From NCBI GenBank assembly GCA_963668435.2, contig CAXXSC010000007.1, positions 1 to 26,500 of the forward strand: a DNA stretch of 26,500 nucleotides, in the 5' to 3' direction. The stretch is from G963668435 sp963668435. Lineage in GTDB: Bacteria; Latescibacterota; Latescibacteria; Latescibacterales; Latescibacteraceae. A program made the translations under genes and the position numbers. The notes beneath the pieces were generated by a model, which searched no databases, was not told the origin of the DNA, and saw only the letters and a program-made list of their open reading frames with translations. Positions 22,457 through 26,500 of the stretch are shown in pieces (position 1 is the first letter of the stretch; each line of letters begins with the position of its first letter).

Positions 22457-23961
22457 TATTTGTACCTCAGTGAGCGGGCGTCTATCAGACGGCCGATGCT
22501 GTTGGAATCCTCAATACAGTCTTTCGAGGGATCACTGGGGATTGCAGCCGGGTAATTGCCGGAGAAACAGGCATCGCAGTAGCTGTTGCCGTTCTGCGGC
22601 ACACTGGCAAGAAGACCGTCCAGCGACAGGTAGCCGAGCGTGTTGACTTTAAGTTTCTTGCGGATACCCTCAAGCGTCTTCTCTTTCGTGGCAAGCAGAT
22701 CATCCTTGTCGGGGAAATCCATGCCGTAATAGCAGGCAGAGGTGATCGGCGGCGAGCTGACCCTGAGATGAATCTCTGTCGCACCCGCCTCTTTGAGAAG
22801 TTCCGTGATTTTCCTGAATGTCGTGCCCCTGACAATGGAATCGTCAACCACGACAACACGTTTGCCCTCGAGGACGCCCCTGATGGGGTTGAACTTGATG
22901 CGGACTTTCGCCTCGCGGGTCACCTGGCTGGGATGGATAAATGTCCTGCCAATATAATGGTTGCGGATGAGCCCGATTTCGTATGGTATTCCCGATGCGC
23001 GGGCATAACCGAGCGCGGCGGTGTTGGATGAGTCCGGCACGGAGATGACAATATCGGCATCGACAGGGAACTCCTTGGCGAGCGTACGGCCGATCTTACG
23101 GCGCGCCTTGTCGACACACTCACCGAAAATGATGCTGTCGGGCCTGCTGAAATAGATGTATTCGAAAATGCAGAATGCTTTGCGTTTTTTCTCGAAAGGT
23201 TCGTAAGATCTCAAACCGTCATCATCGATAACAATAATCTCGCCCGGCTTGACATCGCGTACATATTCGGCGCCGATGATGTCGAGAGCACAGGATTCTG
23301 ACGCCACGACCCAGGAATCATCGACCTTGCCGAGGCACAGCGGCCTGAAACCGTACGGATCGCGTGCGGCAATGACCTTGGCGCGTGTCAGGATAACAAG
23401 GCAATAGGCGCCCTGGACCTGCGACAAAGCATCTATAATACGTTCTCCTAATGTTTCTTTCTCCGACATGGCGATGAGATGAGTGATCACCTCGGAATCG
23501 AGTGTCGTCTGGAATATGGCGCCGTTTTTGAGCAGTTTACGGTGCAGTTCCCTCGTATTGGTCAGGTTGCCGTTGTGACCGATTGCCATGGGGCCCTCGC
23601 GGTCGGCGGCAAGCAGCGGCTGAACATTGGAAATCTTACTCGATCCGGTGGTCGAATAGCGATTGTGGCCGATTGCGTTCTTCCCCATCAGATAGTTGAA
23701 CATGCCCTGGTCTGCGAAAACATCACTGACAAGGCCCATATCCCGGTGGTGATAGAGATTCTCACCGTTCGAGGTGACAATACCCGAAGATTCCTGGCCT
23801 CGATGCTGCAGCGCGTAAAGGCCCAGATAGGTCATTTCCGCGGCAGCTTTATGATTATGGATGGCGAAAACACCGCATTCCTCATGGGGCTTGTCGTCAT
23901 CGATACAGTATGAAGCAGTACAGTTGGAACAGTCGTGCTGACATCCGTAACGCTCTGTCAT
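22456..23961 (-). CDS. purF: Amidophosphoribosyltransferase
   Basis: A 501-residue PurF, catalysing the first committed step of purine synthesis (PRPP plus glutamine to phosphoribosylamine). The N-terminal glutaminase begins at Cys29 (EECGVFAIHNHKAA) after removal of a 28-residue propeptide; HNRYSTTG and GHNGNLTN are glutamine-site motifs. The PRPP loop is VVVVDDSIVRGTTFRK. Cysteines in KAFCIFEYIYF, SACYYGMDF and YCDACFSG match the four ligands of the structural [4Fe-4S] cluster of the Bacillus-type enzyme. The propeptide is unusual in having a Cys cluster (Cys7, 11, 14, 19). GGAG precedes the start. It is the first gene of an operon with the ferredoxin and GGR genes. Confidence 0.97.
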   Translation of the reverse strand: MTERYGCQHDCSNCTASYCIDDDKPHEECGVFAIHNHKAAAEMTYLGLYALQHRGQESSGIVTSNGENLYHHRDMGLVSDVFADQGMFNYLMGKNAIGHNRYSTTGSSKISNVQPLLAADREGPMAIGHNGNLTNTRELHRKLLKNGAIFQTTLDSEVITHLIAMSEKETLGERIIDALSQVQGAYCLVILTRAKVIAARDPYGFRPLCLGKVDDSWVVASESCALDIIGAEYVRDVKPGEIIVIDDDGLRSYEPFEKKRKAFCIFEYIYFSRPDSIIFGECVDKARRKIGRTLAKEFPVDADIVISVPDSSNTAALGYARASGIPYEIGLIRNHYIGRTFIHPSQVTREAKVRIKFNPIRGVLEGKRVVVVDDSIVRGTTFRKITELLKEAGATEIHLRVSSPPITSACYYGMDFPDKDDLLATKEKTLEGIRKKLKVNTLGYLSLDGLLASVPQNGNSYCDACFSGNYPAAIPSDPSKDCIEDSNSIGRLIDARSLRYK

Positions 23962-24033
23962 TGAAGGCTCCGTTTCAGTTTCTATAGTGACACTGCCGTC
24001 ATTTCAATTCGATTTTATGACAGATCAGCTTTA

Positions 24034-24062
24034 AGTATACTGCGGAAAACCTGTTCCCGCAA
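24034..24062 (-). promoter_or_regulatory. Sigma70-like promoter of the purF operon
   Basis: On the reverse strand TTGCGG (24062-24057), a 17-bp spacer and TATACT (24039-24034). The leader to the purF ATG at 23961 would be about 65 nt. It sits just beyond the stop codon of the PHP gene at 24087. Confidence 0.6.
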
Positions 24063-24086
24063 GTCCGCCCCTGATAATCCAGAGGC

Positions 24087-25160
24087 TCAATCCGTCCCGT
24101 CTTTTTTTGTGAGAAGGCGGATATGGTTCGAAAAAATCCACTGCTTGTTTTTACGCGCGACCTCGACACGGTAGGCGCCTGTTTTCGTGGCGGTATATGA
24201 AAGCGAGTTGCCATTGGCCACCGCGACCTTTTCACCGTCCCGCAGCAATGAGATCACGCCGGGTAACGGTGTCGAGACGACAAACTCCGCGTTTTCGTCC
24301 TGAATGCTGTCACCCACGAAATAGCTGCCGCCTGCTGTCCGCGCCTCGAAACGAAATCCGCGGGCATCGCCCCAGCGGAAATTCGAGATGAAACAGCGGG
24401 CCCGCCTCAGGGCATCGAGCACCGCGGCCTTGGCCTCGGCACCGTCCTGCGAAAGCGTACCCTCGACAAGAATATGTGTCCTGATCCCCCGGAACAGTAC
24501 TTTGTACCTGAAAATATATATCGTAAGAGGGCCGATCTGGTACGGGTAGGCGTGAGCATCGATGCCGCCGATACCGGGCATTGGTGCAAGCTGGTTAAGA
24601 CGGTCCCAGCGCTCGAGTGTCTCCTTTTCCGGGCCCTCGAGAGTCCGAAGCGGGTGAAGGACACGGTAATACTTGTTAAAATGGGTGAGCTTTTCCATCC
24701 ATTCCGAGGAATGGTTCCATATCTCGATACCGTGATAGCCCTCGGCGTTCCAGGCAGTCCAGGGATAGGGCGGGTAATCGGAGATCGCGTTCCGTTTTTC
24801 ATCGGGATGCGCGATAAACCCGGTGCCGCCCTGCCTGTCGATCTCCCTGACATATTCTGTGGCGGGCATATCTGGCGGCATGACCTCATCGACACCGAAC
24901 GCGAGATAGTGGTTCTTGTTGTCGAGATCGTTATGCTCATAGCCGATAATCGCCAGTGTGTCGCCGTACCAACCCTCGAGGCCGAGCTGCACCGGTTTCA
25001 GGGTCATATGGTCGGCAAACATGAGTATGTCGAGCTTGAATTTCTTGGCGATATCTACAATTTCAGGGATAGGACGAAGCCCGTCGGAGAAATTGGAATG
25101 GATATGGATTGTCCCCACGTATTCGTTGAGTATGTCTGTGTGATTGCCGGACTTGCTCAT
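24087..25160 (-). CDS. PHP-domain metal-dependent phosphoesterase
   Basis: A 357-residue protein with a complete PHP metal site: HIHSNFSDG (His19, His21), FADH (Asp50, His51), IIGYEH (Glu75), HYLAFG (His84), IAHPDEK (His118), GIEIWNH (Glu145) and GIDAHAYP (Asp201, His203). These ligands bind three metals for phosphoester hydrolysis, as in histidinol phosphatase and related enzymes; the substrate is unknown. The last 90 residues look like a beta-sandwich (FVVSTPLPGVISLLRDGEKV, TATKTGAYRVEVARK). The start at 25160 is chosen because the family begins here; no strong ribosome site is seen, and an upstream extension to 25301 would run through a promoter. It precedes purF on the same strand but has its own end. 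Confidence 0.9.
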   Translation of the reverse strand: MSKSGNHTDILNEYVGTIHIHSNFSDGLRPIPEIVDIAKKFKLDILMFADHMTLKPVQLGLEGWYGDTLAIIGYEHNDLDNKNHYLAFGVDEVMPPDMPATEYVREIDRQGGTGFIAHPDEKRNAISDYPPYPWTAWNAEGYHGIEIWNHSSEWMEKLTHFNKYYRVLHPLRTLEGPEKETLERWDRLNQLAPMPGIGGIDAHAYPYQIGPLTIYIFRYKVLFRGIRTHILVEGTLSQDGAEAKAAVLDALRRARCFISNFRWGDARGFRFEARTAGGSYFVGDSIQDENAEFVVSTPLPGVISLLRDGEKVAVANGNSLSYTATKTGAYRVEVARKNKQWIFSNHIRLLTKKDGTD

Positions 25161-25226
25161 TGTCGGGACGCGCCGTTGACAGGGTTGGGGCTTGCGCCGG
25201 AAACAGCGGAAAAGTATCAGACATAT

Positions 25227-25255
25227 AAAATAGCACTTTTGCGGTTTGATTTCAA
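25227..25255 (-). promoter_or_regulatory. Sigma70-like promoter of the PHP gene
   Basis: TTGAAA (25255-25250), a 17-bp spacer and TATTTT (25232-25227) on the reverse strand, with a leader of about 60 nt before the ATG at 25160. Confidence 0.5.
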
Positions 25256-25394
25256 GCGGCAATGTGAGCGGTGGGTAACGGATGTTTAGGAATATGCGCA
25301 AACAGGCCGTGAAAGGGGGCAGAAAGACGAACCTCTCGCAAAGGTGCGGGTAAAGATGGATTGAGGTTTAAAGATCAAGGATCAAGGGAAATCC

Positions 25395-25525
25395 CCCCGC
25401 CACAGGGCGGTTGTTTCGCGGCAAAAGACTTGAAAACAGCACCATAAAAGCGCCGCAGGCCTCCCCCCTCAATCAGGGGGAAAACCAGCTGAAAGCTTGA
25501 GGGGGGTCTTTCGGTCGTTCCGAAA
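25395..25525. repeat. Cluster of nested inverted repeats in the PHP-propeller intergenic region
   Basis: Within about 130 bp are CCGCC-ACAG-GGCGG near 25398-25411, a C-rich block CCCCCCTCAA near 25466 that can pair with CAGGGGG just after it or with TTGAGGGGGG near 25497-25506, and TTTCGG-TCGTT-CCGAAA at 25509-25525. There is no open frame. It may be a small noncoding mobile remnant or a set of alternative hairpins. The rest of the gap from 25256 to 25594 shows nothing I recognise. Confidence 0.45.
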
Positions 25526-25529
25526 AAGC

Positions 25530-25560
25530 TTGACAAATCGCCATCGAACACCGCTATTTT
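25530..25560 (+). promoter_or_regulatory. Possible promoter for the terminal propeller gene
   Basis: TTGACA (25530-25535) and TATTTT (25555-25560) are separated by 19 bp, longer than ideal. GGGGAGG follows near 25581-25587, ahead of the ATG at 25595. Confidence 0.35.
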
Positions 25561-25594
25561 ATTACAGTAAATTACTTTTGACGGGGAGGTTTGT

Positions 25595-26500
25595 ATGCGG
25601 CGGTCTGGATTGTTTGTTGGTGTGATATTGATGTTTGTGTTGGCTTTGTTTGTTGGGGGTGGGGTGTGTCTGGCGGAGTGGGAAGTACAGGAGAGTGGGG
25701 TAACAGAAGACCTGAATGATATTTGTTTTGTCGATGCTGTGAAGGGATTTTGTACAAGTGGGGCTTGCCTTTTTGCGACTGATGATGGTGGAGAAACATG
25801 GGCTGTAAGGTCCGACTTTGAATTACATGCTGGAACTGTTCAAGACATTTTTTTCTAGATGAAATGACAGGTTTTGTGGTGACTCATATTGGAATGATAT
25901 TAAAAACTGATGACGGCGGATACACCTGGCAAATAAAACACGATCTGGAAGATTCGGAAAATCAAGGTTTTTCGTTTTATCTAATATTTCAGAATATTGA
26001 TTTCGTCGATAACACATTATGGATGGGCAACTGCACGCACATTTACGAATGCCTATGAGAGTTCTTATTTGTTCAGAACAATTGATGGCGGAGAAAGCTG
26101 GCAATATATCTCTGCTGTAAAAGGAAGTCCATACAAAATAAAGGCATTGTCTTTTTCATCAATATTTTTGTTCCACAACTATTATGGTTATTATTTACAC
26201 TCTACTAACGGCGGGCTCTCTTGGACTACAAAAACTGTCGAGGGGAAAGTAAGGTTTCTCTATCCTGTCAATGGTGCCTTGAACTATTGCTTATGTTGGC
26301 CATCGTCGGACGACAGGTTCGTTTTATTCAAAATCCATGACGGAACAGAAGATGGCTATCAAAAAATGGAAGATATTCATTTTTATGTATGGAGTTTGTC
26401 GGGTTTCACAAAACAGGATGGCACCACTATAATCTGGCTGGCCGGATCAGATGGGAAGGTCGGGAAGTTCACGGACAATAATTCAGTCGTCGATGAAAAA
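25595..26500 (+). pseudogene. Secreted Ycf48/BNR-type propeller gene, two frameshifts, truncated by the window end
   Basis: The protein starts with a signal peptide (hydrophobic VGVILMFVLALFVGGGVCLA, cleaved before EWEV) and propeller repeats (LNDICFVDAVKGF, FATDDGGETW, MILKTDDGGYTW). A frameshift lies at the run of seven T near 25848-25854, where one more T would restore DIFFLDEMTG. A second lies near 26008-26012, after which frame HYGWATARTFTNAYES, then FRTIDGGESW and STNGGLSW, stays open to 26500. It is related to the intact gene at 9579-10886 (both begin AEW...DICFVD after the signal peptide). A C-terminal sorting domain would lie beyond the window. Whether the breaks are real or base-calling errors cannot be told. 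Confidence 0.75.

Noticed and set aside
24474..25289. Forward open frame of 271 codons opposite the PHP gene
   Set aside because: The reverse strand encodes all PHP metal ligands in order; the forward frame has no family features.

Overview
The window looks like a chromosomal stretch of moderate GC from a bacterium of the FCB superphylum (Latescibacterota-, Calditrichota- or KSB1-like). The clue is a pair of secreted beta-propeller proteins ending in a FlgD-like sorting domain with the motif NPFNPATTI, typical of that group. PurF, lysyl-tRNA synthetase, QueH and an RraA-like protein are ordinary chromosomal housekeeping genes. No tRNA, rRNA, CRISPR array or intact transposase gene was seen. 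The phylum assignment is inference.

Left part (1-3.9 kb): a LOG-family nucleotide phosphoribohydrolase gene broken by two frameshifts, a YkgJ-type cysteine-cluster protein, a reverse-strand Fic protein whose catalytic His is replaced by Ser, and reverse-strand queH. A gene-poor, hairpin-rich gap follows.

Carbohydrate block (3.9-8.3 kb): two tandem paralogous GH127/DUF1680 glycosidases. Between them sits a GxxExxY cassette bracketed by inverted repeats. Its gene has a frameshift and is interrupted near the 3' end by a roughly 150-bp multi-hairpin insertion. Next come two convergent secreted propeller proteins (8.4-10.9 kb) separated by 4 bp.

Membrane block (11.2-15.5 kb): a UPF0316 protein, a TauE/SafE permease, then a PadR regulator with a near-consensus promoter and palindromic operator. 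PadR is translationally coupled to two tandem HAAS-type (permease-prefix) membrane proteins with near-identical ends and diverged middles.

Housekeeping block (15.7-25.2 kb): reverse-strand lysS with a candidate leader terminator, a soluble diguanylate cyclase, a forward RraA-like protein, an AT-rich AAA/DUF4143 ATPase, and an operon purF - small 2[4Fe-4S] ferredoxin - geranylgeranyl-reductase-family flavoprotein. The ferredoxin gene is only 59 codons and overlaps the purF stop. A PHP-domain phosphoesterase gene lies upstream of purF. The window ends in a third propeller gene of the Ycf48 type, with two frameshifts and truncated by the window edge.

Sigma70-like promoters with 17-18 bp spacing can be read upstream of many genes. 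The most unusual signals are the nested GxxExxY cassette and its palindromic insertion, two distant copies of a stem-loop with compensatory stem changes, the ferredoxin-GGR coupling to purF, and the cysteine-rich PurF propeptide.
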